Numbered from the stretch's first letter, positions 22,415 to 35,600 are shown. The stretch is 64,000 nt of DNA from Mya arenaria (GCF_026914265.1 NC_069129.1:13821571-13885570); one strand, 5' to 3'. Notes: generated by a model not told the origin, from the letters alone. Program-made: numbers and translations.

Positions 22415-22560
22415 CGAAAACTGCTAAAAAAAATAATTGTAAACTATGTGGTACTTAAGTTAGTAAGTTTCAATGCATTGTACACATCGATACCAAGTTT
22501 GTCAGTTTTCGACAATTTTCTCTTTCGCTATTTCATCATACGGAGTACAGCCCCTTTAAA

Positions 22561-22939
22561 GCTATGGTATGGGCCTTTCTTTACATGTACGCATTGTCTC
22601 TGGCAAAAGTTGAAACAGTTTTAGAGTTGTGGCCAAGGTTAAAAAAAGGTCAGACCAACTATAAATGGTTAAATGAATGATCTAACATCCAGATGTGTAG
22701 CAGCTTGCCTTTGACCAAAAAATATCTGCTAAAGCTCGAACTTGCCAATAAATCCTGGGTGAACACAATAACTGAAGACCATTTGGGAGGTCAACAGAGG
22801 CACAGGCAGGGATCCCTTGAATAAGATAAACACTTTCATCTAACTAAGCAACTTCTGGTTGCAGTTTACTCTGGTCCACTTCATAGGCTTGCCAACTCTT
22901 GCATAATGGTACGTTTCCAAGAAAGCACAATGTTATCCC
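22561..22939. other. Gene-free spacer
   Basis: No recognisable gene or bounded repeat between the tRNA-headed repeat and the TTAA foldback element. Confidence 0.35.
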
Positions 22940-23286
22940 TTAAAGCTGCACTCTCACAGATTGAACGTTTTGACAATTTAAATTTTTTGTCTTGGAACGA
23001 CCCAATTTTTGCGAAAATCCATGGAAACCAGTTACCGGGTATATAAGACTGCTGACAAAAAATTAGATCGCAGGTTTTATGTTTAAGTTCAAAACTTGAT
23101 GTTTTATGCAATTTTCTTAGTAACGGTTTAAGCCATAAAACATTAATTTTCTAACAGAAATATGAATATCTATGAACTGATTTTTTTGTCTTATATTATT
23201 GGTTTGCAAATATTTATGCAAAAATTTGCTCATTCCAAGACAAAAAATAAAAAAATACTGGTATATCTGTGAGAGTGCAGCTTTAA
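22940..23286. mobile_element. TTAA-flanked foldback MITE, copy A
   Basis: It begins TTAAAGCTGCACTCTCACAG (22940) and ends CTGTGAGAGTGCAGCTTTAA (23286), an inverted pair with TTAA at both ends. Internal segments also pair (TTTTTGTCTTGGAACGA-like near 22985 with CATTCCAAGACAAAAA near 23230), so the whole 347 bp can fold back. TTAA ends suggest mobilisation by a piggyBac-type transposase (inference). A second full copy is at 36706-37060. Confidence 0.75.
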
Positions 23287-23339
23287 TGGCAAGGATTTTG
23301 CTGCCACACTGAAATTCCCATTTTTATTTTTATTTAAAG

Positions 23340-23434
23340 TGCTTTCGAAGAACAAGTTGTTCGCGATTGGTACGGTAATTATTGCTTTTCTGATGTCATC
23401 GGTAATAGCTTTCTACCTATACAACTTGACCCAG
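23340..23434 (+). other. Possible isolated exon encoding a membrane anchor
   Basis: An acceptor-like TTTTTATTTAAAG is followed by 95 nt and an excellent donor (CCCAG then GTACGA). The frame gives LSKNKLFAIGTVIIAFLMSS then VIAFYLYNLTQ: a short basic N-terminus and one strong hydrophobic helix, like the signal anchor of a type II membrane protein. The exon opens with TG, so an upstream exon ending in A would create a split ATG. I found no partner exon, and the piece abuts a MITE. It may be a real exon of an unseen plus-strand gene or a captured fragment. Confidence 0.3.
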
Positions 23435-23469
23435 GTACGAATTAAACAACAAAACTCCAAAAACTACTG

Positions 23470-26400
23470 ACATTTATTAGTGTATTAAGTTCATGCAAAC
23501 ATGAAAGAATCTACAATGACCCATATATATACATACATACAAGGAATAAATAAATATTCAACATTTACACTCAATAAATAGCTGACACAAATCGCCAAAG
23601 AACATTTCAACGAGATGGTAATAGAGAAGAGTGTAGGATCAGTCAATGACTTCCAAATCTATCAAAAAAGATCTTATTTTAAAATATTTATCAACTCTCA
23701 AATGAATTCAGTTAGTGAACAATAGAAAATATTAAGAACAGGTCCAAGCCCCAGCAGTAAGAATAAAGATACTGAATAATATTAACTGTTTTAAGCGTGT
23801 TGTAAAAATGTAAATTAATATTTTGTTACACAATTTAAACAGTCATGGACTATCACCTTGCAAGAAATATCTGGTAAAAATAGCATATCAATATATTATT
23901 CTCCAAACACTGGGAAAGGCTTGTATTGAAATAGTTTAAGCTTGCTGACATAATGTGTAAATGAAATGTTTCTGTAAAAAATCTGCATTACTATTGAAAT
24001 TTGTCTAGTGTGAGCAATAAGTTTGTATTACAACTGGAATGTCAATTTGCATATTTATTTGAAAGTGAAGGCATATATTCCAAAAGCAGTAAAAAAACCA
24101 CAACAGCATACAGGCTAAAATAGGTCACACTTTTCGACTAATGCCCGGTATTTTAACAGTATTCTTAATGTCAATATTTGTTGATTGTTATAACATGTTC
24201 AGTTTGTTTTTCAGGACATTGAATTCATAAAACTGAACTTCTTTTATTTATGTTCATTAGCAACAATAAAAAACATACCAACGTTAAAAAAACTGTGCAC
24301 GAGTATCATCTTTATAAAGGTGAAGTAGCATGCGTAAAAAAGTTCAGACACTAATGTTTTTATAACTAGGCTTAGACAATACTGCAGACTGTTATAATTT
24401 TTAAATTTGTTGGTTTTGTTAAAGCCTCAAGAAATTTAAACAATCTATATTATTAAAGTGTATTCAAAGATTTGACTAGCTAATAAAATATTAATAATAT
24501 ACAAGTTGAATAAATGTATACAGTAAACATCATAATAAATATATAACCACATACATTTAATACACAGCCGTGATGTAGGAATTTAATATAGTGATTACAC
24601 AATAATTTGACAGAGGTTTAAATTCGTGTGCATAAGAGATTTATATTATTAACGGATAAATAAACTCTGAGATTTCAAAACTTCAAATAAAACATTTTAA
24701 TGTACATTTATTTTACACAAACAATTGTACAAGGAAATCAGATCTAGAGCTAAAAGAAGTATCAATAAACAAAATAAAATATTATATTAACTGATGTATT
24801 ATAATGAAGGTCAAATGGAAAGTCAATTTTAGGATGCAAATCCTTCATAAATCAGTCAAGAAAACAAGCTGTAGCATGCGTATGTTCTTTGGTGAAAGAA
24901 AATGTTTCCACAGCTTAAATGCATTGTGGCAACTACTCAGCCAGAAAGAAAATTTGTGTCATATAGATTCAAAACACTGGTTTCAAGTAGTACAAAAAAT
25001 TCTCATTTTATGGACTCACATATATATGTCCATTTATAAAGGACAGGTTTTTCTCGTTTCATCACCAATGACATCATTTAACAAAATGCCATTTCTATTA
25101 TTGTTGATAAGCCATTTTCATTAAAAAGAAATGTGTTGCAAAAGTGGTTTATGAAAATAAAACAAAAACAAAGGAAGTAATCTCCCATATAAAAACAAAA
25201 ATGGATTGAACAAGTTTTCAATTGTTTGGGATTGAAAAGTTCATGCATTCGCTATTTAATGGTCTTAAAGCTGAATCAGTGCAAGTGTGCCTACTTGGTG
25301 AAAGTGTGCTTTATTGGTCAAGTGTGCCTTCCTGGTGCAGGAAAGGTTAAAATATAGATAAAAATATATAGGCATGGACAGATTTTCTATAAGGCATCTT
25401 ACGTTTAATAGCACACGGTTACATGTAGAAAAAAAATATGAAGCGTTAACAAGGATTTCTTTATGAGTAATGACCACATATTGTACTGCAAAAGAAGAAA
25501 ATATGTTGCATATAAGTGTTCTTTTGACATATTAAGCACCTTGATAAAACTTGAGTTCTGAGAGATTCTTGTAAGCCAAGTATAAAAACAAAACCACATA
25601 AAGGGGCATTCCTTCAGATCTTCAAATGATGATAAAATGTATTAGCAATTTCAAAAAGAAGTTAGTATTATATCCTAAAAAACATCATCAACATCACTAT
25701 AATGATGCAAATTTCCAAGGTTGCAAACACTGGTATTTAAGATTTTTTCAATAGCTTGACTAACATACAAAGCATCTCCAGGCATCTTAATCAATAATAT
25801 TTATATTGGCAGAGAAATAATGCAGAAACCAATTAAACTTGAAAAACAACCATAGCAAAATGGAGAAAATGTACCTATGACATAAATAGGCCAGTAGAAT
25901 TCATTTGACAGATAAAAGAAAAGAATGATAGAGTTTTCCATCACTGAGATTTTTCGTTCAAGCAACCTAATACAATAAAATAAGATATCAGTATGAATTT
26001 TTCAAATATATATAAATAGAGATAGGTATATATATATATATAAATACAAATAACAAACAAATAAAATGGTAGTATTAATTACAGGGCCACTTTATCAACG
26101 TCCTTACAACATATGATCGTAAAACTTAGATTTTCATGATATTTTTTTCAAATGATATTAAACTAATCACAAAATCATTCAATGTGACATATTGTTTCAA
26201 ACATATGTATGTAGTGTTGTTTATCTGGCATTCAAACCTTTAAATCACAAAACGGACTAAATATTAAAGCTTCTCTAAATTGATGTTACGATAATTATGT
26301 CGTACGCTCGTTGATAATACAGGCCTAGTTTGGTTACAAGAGAATAACAAAATATGGCCACCGATCAACAGAAGGGTAAAATGATCACATTGTTCAATCT

Positions 26401-28316
26401 TATTAAAAAAAACTTCCAGGCCTTTTTCTAAAGTTCCCACGGGTCTGACTTCCAGACCCATTCCCCGAGCAAAATATATATGATATTTTCCCAATCTGGA
26501 GAAAAAAACAACAATCAAAAGTAAAAAAAAATAATAAAAAAACATTAGATTTATTTTTGAAAATCTTTTGACCTCTAAAGGTTCATTCAACATCCTTATG
26601 TGTGATGTGAAAGTTTTGGGTATTATTGAAGTCAGAAATCGTTTTTCATCTCATTCAGAGATCAGTATGCAATATTAACAGTCATGATTTATTGCAATAG
26701 ATATTTATACTCACACAGATTGATATTTCAGCCATTTCAGGTCTTTTGAAAGAGGAAAGAAACATATATTTTAATAATTTCCTCATTTGCAGGAATCGGA
26801 AAAGCTTGTTCTTTTAATTGTAAAATTTGCTAATTTTTTATTTAAAACAATTATTTTTTGTCCCTAATGGCATATTTTGCGACGCAAATTTTCCCAAAAT
26901 ATCTAGGGTCTTTTCCAAAATGGGCAGAAAAAGGCCGGACTTTTCAAACAAACCACATGCTGCACTGTACTTTCCTGAACTTCTTATAAAAAAGGTTGTT
27001 TAACAAATTAAGTCACAAAAAATTATTGATGTTTCAATTTTTTTGGGTGTTTTATAATGATTAGATTGTTCATGGGTAAAGAAGACTCAATATAGTTTTG
27101 TTCCTTAAAAAAAGCAAATATGGTGTGGTGAACCATAAACTTACAACAATATTCTTATAATTCAATACACCTATACAATACCCCATTTTACAACAGTACT
27201 CTGAATTGGATACAGTTTATACTAGATACAATTTAAGCCTATTGTCACAACTAACAATCGGAATACATTCTTTGATACAAACTTCGCTAACAAATACTAT
27301 AATATTATTAAAAGCTCAAACCCTCACAGCTTATTTACGCCCATTGTTTTTACCATATGTTAGAACATTGAATCTGTGAGAGTGCAGCTTTAAAGAAAAG
27401 CATTTTTTTTGTATACAGAAAGCTAAATACAAAGTATATGAGACTTTGTCTGCGAAAATAAATCCAGTCGAGAACAAAGCCCCTTTCATATATGCAATAA
27501 ACGAGTGGCTTAAGCAGACAATCAATTGTACCTTCAAAACACTTTTGAAAATCTCTAATGTTAAAATGTTCATTTTTCGCAGAGGAAATGTATATCACAT
27601 GTGTAATAAATCTCAGATATAATTTAATTTCAAATATTCTTTTTCTTTGAAAGGGCTTAACAAAACGCTCATGAACTAAATAAGGCTAAAGAACATAAAA
27701 ATGTTTTAGTCTCTGTCAGAATCTTAATGTCATATTTTTCACACTGCTTATCAAACTGCATAAGATAAAAAGTAATACATTTCAAATGCTTTGGTGCTCC
27801 AATGATATTAACGGCTTGGAGTTATAACCATTGGTGACTAAAAGATTTTTACTTCAAAGTGTGAGCTTTTTCCGAAAACTAATACGGTATTTCATGTCTT
27901 AGATGAACTGTCGTAATGATAAATTCATGTAGAGATTAGCTATATTTAAAGTTTATCTTAAGTTCATCTTATTGCCATCCTTAATTGATATTTGTTTTCT
28001 ACAAAAGAAGATCTATTTGTTAAAACCCTTTTCTTTTCTTTGTGAAATGATAAAAAAACAGCTAAAAATCTAAGTTATCAAGCAAAATATGTAAATGCAA
28101 AAAACCCTAATGTATCCAATATGTACCAATTAACACCAATAAATTAAAAGGTAAAAGTCGAATAACGTAAACAAGCTACATGTTCATTTCCTTTCAATTT
28201 CCAACTAGATAAATGTCTATCATTAAAGCCAAACATAACTGAAGAACTTCCACAAGGTCTGAACAACTGGACTATCCCATGCTTATGGCATTTTATATCT
28301 AAGAACAGCTGCCGCA
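23470..28316 (-). other. Long AT-rich stretch, possibly 3' UTR of the MARVEL gene
   Basis: Almost 5 kb without a recognisable coding exon and nearly free of bounded repeats, unlike the DNA on either side. The only exception seen is one orphan MITE end at 27364-27393. It directly follows the stop codon of the minus-strand MARVEL gene. AATAAA complements occur at several points (for example near 25310 and 23475). A long 3' UTR would explain the scarcity of insertions, but this is inference only. Confidence 0.35.
27364..27393. repeat. Solo end of the TTAA foldback MITE
   Basis: CTGTGAGAGTGCAGCTTTAA, the same right terminus as in the copies at 22940-23286 and 36706-37060, but with no matching left half nearby. 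This is a truncated copy. Confidence 0.7.
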
Positions 28317-28475
28317 CTAGTACTGGGCCTTGGTCTCGTAGTTCGTCTCCGTTGTTGTTGTTGTGGTCGTGTGCGTCTCACTAGACTGCGTGTGAGACGT
28401 CGCTCCTCCCCTCCAGGTGCGGAACTGGAAGAATGCGTCAACCACATACAAGGCTGTGGCTGCAAACGTGAAGAA
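28317..28475 (-). CDS. MARVEL gene, terminal coding exon (TM4 and Thr-rich tail)
   Basis: The acceptor TTCTTTTTCAG lies just above 28475. The exon encodes 52 residues: TM4 and the WRG signature, then a hydrophilic tail with a run of Thr and the ending KAQY before TAG. The Thr run is coded by ACA/ACG/ACC repeats, which could vary in length between alleles. Confidence 0.85.
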   Translation of the reverse strand, partial: FFTFAATALYVVDAFFQFRTWRGGATSHTQSSETHTTTTTTTETNYETKAQY

Positions 28476-29596
28476 CTGAAAAAGAATTCAACAGATCCAT
28501 CATGTTTGCTTTCTGTTAAAAATATCAAGATTGACATAGTTTTGGTTATAATTCATGAGTCCTTTTACTTTTAGTATAATTAGTTTACAAATGTAGCATT
28601 TCTTTTCAATAGGAAATGTATCCAAAAGTTTGTAAAATTTCAAAAGGCATAGAATATGTTGTTGAATATCTAAGTACAGTTGTCATAATAAGAATTATTT
28701 TGTCGCTTTCATAATACTGGGATTAGTGAGTTACTTAACACATTTCCTGGATATATTAAATAAAATTTGCAAAGACAAAAGTCAGTTGAGTCACACAAAT
28801 ACACATGAATGAGTTATCTTATTTGGAATTACCCATGTCTTTTAAACATTTCTGGAAATTTAATAGAAAAGCTGCAATGCAACGTAAACAAGTTTTTCAA
28901 CAATTGTGCAAATAGAGGGCTTGGACAAATTAAATAAATGATGGATAAGAATGCAAATGGAGAAAAGATACTAGATGTTTTTGAACATGCTACCCTATGT
29001 TAAAACATGAGCAACTAAGTGCAGACTTTAGCACTTGCCTGTTTCTTGTACAAAACCCCAAATTCAAGGAACCTTAAATGTGACCTTGACCTTAGGCTTA
29101 CAGATAGGAGTCTTGCTGGTGATACACAGTCATGTCACGGTGTGCCAACTTGTTTTGAATTCCCCAAGTGCATGACCAATTCAAGGATGTGATTGACCTG
29201 GCTGAAACTTTTTTGGCCATGGGTTTATGAGGCGCTCTTTGGGTCAAAAGCGCACTGCTGTAGAAGAAAAAATGGCTTTTTTGAAGCTCTTTTGAGGGCT
29301 CTCCTGACTTTAAATTTGAAGCAAACTGGAAAATTAACTTAAACATCTGAAAGCAACCAGTTTTTACCTGAGTTTTATTTTATTTTATTTTTTAGGTGGG
29401 GGGGGGGGGGGGGGGTCTCTGGGAGCATTAGATCCGCGGATTTCCGCAAAAAGCAAGCCCAGCCACTCGCCAACATTCACCAATCTAATAACAAAAACTT
29501 CTGAAAACCTTGTTAAAAAATTATTTTGTTCAAGTAGAGATGTGCACATATAACTTAGGTAAAATATTAACAACAAGAGATGTTTGTCAAACATTA

Positions 29597-29670
<74 letters not shown>

Positions 29671-32600
29671 TGAGCGCCATGTTGTCAGAATTATATGGAC
29701 AATTGAATGAAATATGCATGGACCGAAATGACAGCTGATTTGTTGCCGTTAAGGCAGTTTTAATATTATGACCATTAAAGTGTGAGGATAGAGTGTGTTA
29801 TGACCATGACCTTTGACTCTATGAACTCAAAATCCAGAGTCATCAGCTGGTCCCAGAAACCTAAATGACAAGTTCGAGGGTCATGGGTGCAGGCATTGTC
29901 AAGTTATCACACAGACAAGTTTTTTTCGTTCAAGGTCAATGTGATCTTGACCTTTGACCCAATGACCTCTTAAATCATAAGGGGTCATCTACAAGTCAGA
30001 TGCAACTCAGAGTCAAGTTTGAAGGCCATGGGTTCAGGCATTGTTGAGTTATCACTCGGACAACCTTTTACCATTCAAAATCACTGTGACCTTGACCTTT
30101 GGCTCTATGAATCCTAAAATCAATAAGGGTGATTTACTGGTCAGGCTTAACATCCATGTCAAGTTTAATGATCATAGGTTCAGTGGGAGAAGATTTGTTA
30201 ACTTTTTTGCGTTAAAGGTTACTGTGACATTGACCTTGGCCTGATGACCCCCAAAGTCGATAGGGGTCATCTACTGAGCAGGGCCAACCTTCATGTCAAG
30301 TTTGATGACCATAGGTCCAGGAATTGTCAAGTTCGCTTTCAAGGTCACTGTGACCTTGACCTTTGACCCCTAAAATCAATAGGGGTCATCTACTGGTCAG
30401 GCCCAACCTCCATGTCAAGTTTGAGGGCCATGGGTGCAGGCATTGTTGAGTTATCACTCGGACAACCTTTTATCATTCAAGGTCACTGTGACCTTGACCT
30501 TTGGCCCAATGACCCCTAAAATCATTAGGGACCATCTTCTAGCCAGGCCCAACCTCCAAGTCAAGTTTGAGGGCCATGGGTGCAGGCATTGTCGAGTTAT
30601 CACTCGGACAACCTTTTACCATTCCAGGTAAATGTGACCTTGGCCTTTGGCCAGATGACCCCCAAAAACCATAGGGGTCATCTCCTGGTCAGGCCAAACC
30701 TCCAAGTCAAGTTTGAGGGCCATGGGTGCAGGCATTGTCGAGTTATCACTCGGACAACCTTTTACCATTCAGGGTGACTGAGACCTTGACCTTTGGCCAG
30801 ATGACCCCCAAAAACAAAAGGGGTCATGTACTGGTCAGGCCCAATTCCAAGTCAAGTTTGAGGGCCATGGGTGCAGGCATTGTCAAGTTATCACACGGAA
30901 AACCTTTAACTATTCAAGGTGACTGTGACCTTGACCTTTGGCCGGATGACCCCCAAAAACAATAAGGGTCTTCTACTGGTCAGGCCAAACCTCCAATTCA
31001 ATTATGAGGGCCATGGGTGCAGGCATTGTCGAATTATCACTCGGACAACCTTTTATCATTCAAGGTCACTGTGACCTTGACCTTTGGCCTGATGACCCCC
31101 CAAAACAATAGGGGTCATCTACTGGTCAGGCCCAACCTCCAATTCAATTATGAGGGCCATGGGTGCAGGCATTGTTGAGTTATCACTCGAACAACCTTTT
31201 ACCATTCAAGGTCACTGTGAACTTGACCTTTGACCCGATGAGCCCCAAAAACAATAGGGGTCAGCTACTGGTCAGGCCCAACCTCCAAGTCAAGTTTGAG
31301 GGCCATGGGTGCAGGCATTGTCAAGTTATCACTCGGACAACCTTTTACCATTCAAGGTCACTGTGACCTTGACCTTTGGCCTGATGACCCCCCAAAACAA
31401 TAGGGGTCATCTACTGGTCAGGCCCAACCTCCATGTCAAGTTTGAGGGCCATGGGTGCAGGCATTGTTGAGTTATCACTCGGACAAGCTTTAAAATTATT
31501 TTACCATTAAAGGTCACGGTGACCTTGACCTTTGACCCGATGACCCCCAAAATCAATAGGGGTCATCTACTGGTCAGGCCCAACCTTCATGTGAAGTTTG
31601 ATGACCATACGTCCCCGAATTGTTAAGTTATCACTCGGACAAGCTTTGGTCTACCGACGGACCGACCAACCGAGCGACATACCGACATGCCTGTGCAAAG
31701 CAATATACCCCTCTTCTTCGAAGGGGGGCATAAAAATTATTATCAATGTCTACAAAAATCATTTCCGCCGAGTCAGTATTCAAGTAAAGTTATCAAAATG
31801 AACTAAAAATTGTTGTAAAAGCAATATTTTCAACCTAGATATCTTTTGAAAATCAGAAGAAATTTAGAAATAAACAAGTATTTGTTTTTACAGGATTGAT
31901 GATTTCTACAAAACAATTGCAGAGCGTTTTATAAAAAAAAAAGGAAAATGTTTCTTCTGACAAGCAAAGTCAGCATGTCTCAGGATAACAGGTTTACAAG
32001 TACCGTTATTGTCCCAATAGATGCAGAATCCTACAAATGTCATTTTTCAGACCCTATTGCAATGTAAATCTTATCAGTAACAATTGGTGTTGTGTAACCT
32101 AAGATAAACACACTAGCGTATGGGTTTGAAGAAATGGCCTCAACAGAAATGGACTGTCAACAAAATGTTTACTGATACATTGTTAACAGCTTCTATGTGT
32201 TTACAATATGGATTTGTTTACAAGTTTTATGAGTATGAGTTTAATGTCTGGATAAGTAAAAGATACTGCATCCATGTTCCCAGTTATTGAAATTTTACAG
32301 GAGCATAAACGCAAGTTTTATAATATAAAAAATGAGGTTTGTGGGTAAAGTAACGGTTTTGTACCATATTTTATTAAGGACAGTCTTTAATAAGTATTTC
32401 GCATATAAGTGAATATCATTGTAATTTTTCCGCATGTTACTTACGGCGCTGTTAAGCTCCGCCTATATGGTTATTGTGCTGACTTGGAAGTTTATGAATA
32501 GAAAACACTTCTAATTCATTTAAAGTTATATAAAGGGCCTAAACTGTGTGGGAATGCCCACGAAAAATATCCTCTACACATTTTCTAAGGCATGCTCTTC

Positions 32601-35600
32601 TTTAAGGACAAGTACGGTATATCACTGCAACATTTTACACCTGTTAGAATAGGTAAGTTGTTAGCTTGATGTTTTGTAAGAATTATTAGTCTGTGCACTG
32701 TCTTATGTGTTTTTTATTACAAGATTCCTTGCAGCGCAATGCACAATAACTGTCCTAGAAACATTTTCTCATTAACAAGCAAGCTAATTTCCAAAACATG
32801 GCATATACTATGGAATGAATGCATCATAAAACTTGTGTGCCAAAATGTTTCCTTTAATTAGCATCTCAAAGTCTTAAACGATAGATTATTTCTCCTTAGT
32901 TTGTATTACTTTCTTTTAGCTCAATAGTGACGAAATCTGATAGCTTGTAGATTATAATCATGCTCCAATCTGTTTTCTGGGGTAGGACAGGACTAATACT
33001 GATGTTCATATTGGGAGCCCCTGAGAAAGTCCCGCCCAACCCACAATCCCTTATACCTATACAAGTAGAATACTTTCAACCTGTTATGCTTCCATGAATA
33101 GTTCACCTTAATGTGAGCACAGCAAGCAGATGCCAATGCTCATGTGTCAGTCATAATCTGCAACACATGCGATTAAGGATGCACTCTTACTCCCATATAA
33201 GATTTACCACAATTAACATAATTGTTTAAAAATACCAAAAATGATGAATAAATGTCAAAAAAAACATGGTTCTTATGATGGATACTGAGTTCAATTTGAA
33301 AGAAAAGTGCAGAAAACACATTATTTCTACCTTATGAGACGATAGTAGATCACACTAAATCTTTTAGCACTCATCAATCATGTAATACTTTTGCATTTTC
33401 AGCTATCAAATTCACGTTTACAATCTTTTTATCAGTAATTAATGTTTCCCATAAATGCATTATCTAGTCAGTTAATGGTTTAACACTCAAACTTTATGTT
33501 TGTTATATATGTATATATGTTTTGATTTTGAATAAGAGTGTCACTATGTTACACTAAATTTCTATTAGCATTGATACAAATATGCCTTTAGGTTACACAC
33601 CACCATTGTTATTTTCTCTATAATTCAATATGAAATTATCATTTTTAAACAACATTTCAAGCATTTCGAGCAAATATAGACTATGAAAAACATTCCATTC
33701 TTAAATTACTAGCTTCGAACTACCTCTTAAGCCAATCAAAAATGGGGTCAAGTAATTCCTAAGAAAATATCTTCACTTGAAAAACAAACTCTACTAAAAA
33801 TTGCACAGTCTGCCATTAAAGTTCTTCCAAAGTGACCTTTCAACTTAGTCCTCCCTCTGCATTGCAAAGGACTAATGACTGTCTAACCACCCAACCAACT
33901 GATGACCAAGCACAGTGCAACTCCAATGTAATTAGCATGGACACATATATGCTTAAGTACAGCCCTTAGCTTCATGCTTAAGAAAGGTAATTTCTATAAG
34001 CATGCACACATATGATATGCCATTAACCAAACATTTCTTAAGAAACCTCATAAACTTCCGGAGGGAGGACAATTCTATCCACATGCACAATTATAATTAT
34101 ATACCCTTAACCAAACACTTCATAATTTTTTTTTAGTTGTTAAAGACATGCAATGCGACCTTTGCCCCTTAACTTACGGCAGCAGCGCCGATGGAGTCAT
34201 GCCATTTGGCCCTTGCAACACATACAATTCCAGCAATCAACATCATGACGGCGTATACTGCTAGGTAGATGAGGGTCTGGGAAAGGGAAAGTTTTGAGTA
34301 ACATTCCGAATAATCATTATCAGTCAAGTGCACACTGATTCTGATAAAGTAGCATGTCAGCAATCACCATCATGAAGGTGAATGCTGCAAGGTATATGAA
34401 GGTCCAGGAAAGGGAAACTATGTTGTTAGTCAGGAGCACTGTAATTCATTCACACTCCATATAAGCTGTTGCTGAATGCTTCACATTATTTCTTCATATT
34501 TAGCTCCACTGGTAATTTCTATTACAGGATTACCATATAAATATTTTAATTTTTACAATTAAGCCAGGCATACATCAGCAATAACTTATATATGAGTGAA
34601 AGATATAGTGGTTAAAAGTATGGTGTTTCAACTCAAATTTTTCGGCAAAATTAATGTAAAACTTCTAACAAAATGTAAAATTAAATTAAAAATAGAATGG
34701 ACCAACTGTTTTGAACTTAAGAATTATTAGATAAAAGACTAACAGAAATGATTTTGATTCTTTATTTAATGAAGGCAATATCAGTAGCCCATCTTAAAGG
34801 GATTAGCTAAATAAAATACAAGCATGCTTCAAAAACATCAGAGGAAACACCTTACCCTTACCCTGAATAGAATATGTTGAACAAGGCAAACCTTGCCTAG
34901 CTATGGTGGACAAGTGACATCATACATTCCCATACTTACAGCAGCCGCCCCAATTGAGCTGTGATAGCCGGCACGGGCCGCGGCAACTATTGCCGCAATC
35001 AGCAACAAAAGAGCATACACACCATAGTATATTAGCTCCTGGAAAAGTAAGTCATCATTAGTGTCATTGGTATATAATGCATGTCAGAGAAGAAAAGTTG
35101 AAATAACTTTCAACATAAAAGTCTGGTTATTGCCGATCCTTCAGATTCTGAACACTGCAAAAGCCTCCAGATATGTAAGTGACTGGGTAGCCAAAGGGCT
35201 AAAATGGTTTCATGAAGAATTTAGGGGCCGCTGTATGTCTTTCATGGGATGAAGCATCCTGCCCAGACACAAAACTTTTGAATTTTTTAGAAGGTTCTCA
35301 GAGGGCTCTCCTTACATCAATTTGGAAGCCAACTGGTGTGTCAGTACTAACAACAAATAAAGTACAATCAGTTCATTATCAGATAGGCGGAAATCCGCTT
35401 ATCGCGGACAAATCAAATCCCCGACCTCCTATGAATGGTACACCTTGAAAGGAAGCATTTATTACACTAGTTGTTCCACTGGTAAATCTGTGTTGCTGAA
35501 ATTGAAGGGAAATATTTAAAATATAAAATGCATTATTTCTGAAATTGATTTAGAAACAAATTGCTATGAGACTTACTATAATAACATGGAATGTAAAAGG

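Larger units (their letters stand above)
21095..22560 (-). repeat. tRNA-headed repeat, copy 2, split by a later insertion
   Basis: It matches the repeat at 11315-11765 along its whole length. It has the flank AACGAATCTCA...TTATTTAAT, the minus-strand B box GGTTCGAACCC (21203-21213), an A box TAGCACAGTGG (21246-21256), and the stretch GACTAGCCAATCACGCATAA followed by GGAATGAATTCTACTAGG. After about 21392 the match stops. It resumes at about 22412 (CACGAAAACTGCTAAA, then the GTACACAT...GAGTACAGCCC end). About 1.0 kb has been inserted between. The A box here fits the Pol III consensus better than in copy 1. Confidence 0.7.

Noticed and set aside
26264..26593. 109-codon minus-strand open frame with one hydrophobic segment
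   Set aside because: AT-rich, no recognisable motif, hydrophobic part encoded by a simple A/T-rich run; not supported as a gene.
28371..28574. Plus-strand open frame over the MARVEL terminal exon
   Set aside because: Antisense to a well-supported exon with acceptor, TM4 and stop codon.
29510..29710. Open frame with a polyproline stretch
   Set aside because: It is just the translation of the 72-nt poly(C) run.
30041..31801. Series of similar 65-80 codon open frames (MQALLSYHSDNLL...)
   Set aside because: They recur with the 146-bp repeat period, which is not a multiple of three, and lie in an AT/GC-balanced tandem array; they are by-products of the repeat.
34355..34420. A third usable alternative exon 3 in the MARVEL gene
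   Set aside because: The acceptor AG is lost and the 3' half with donor is missing, so it is treated as a relic.
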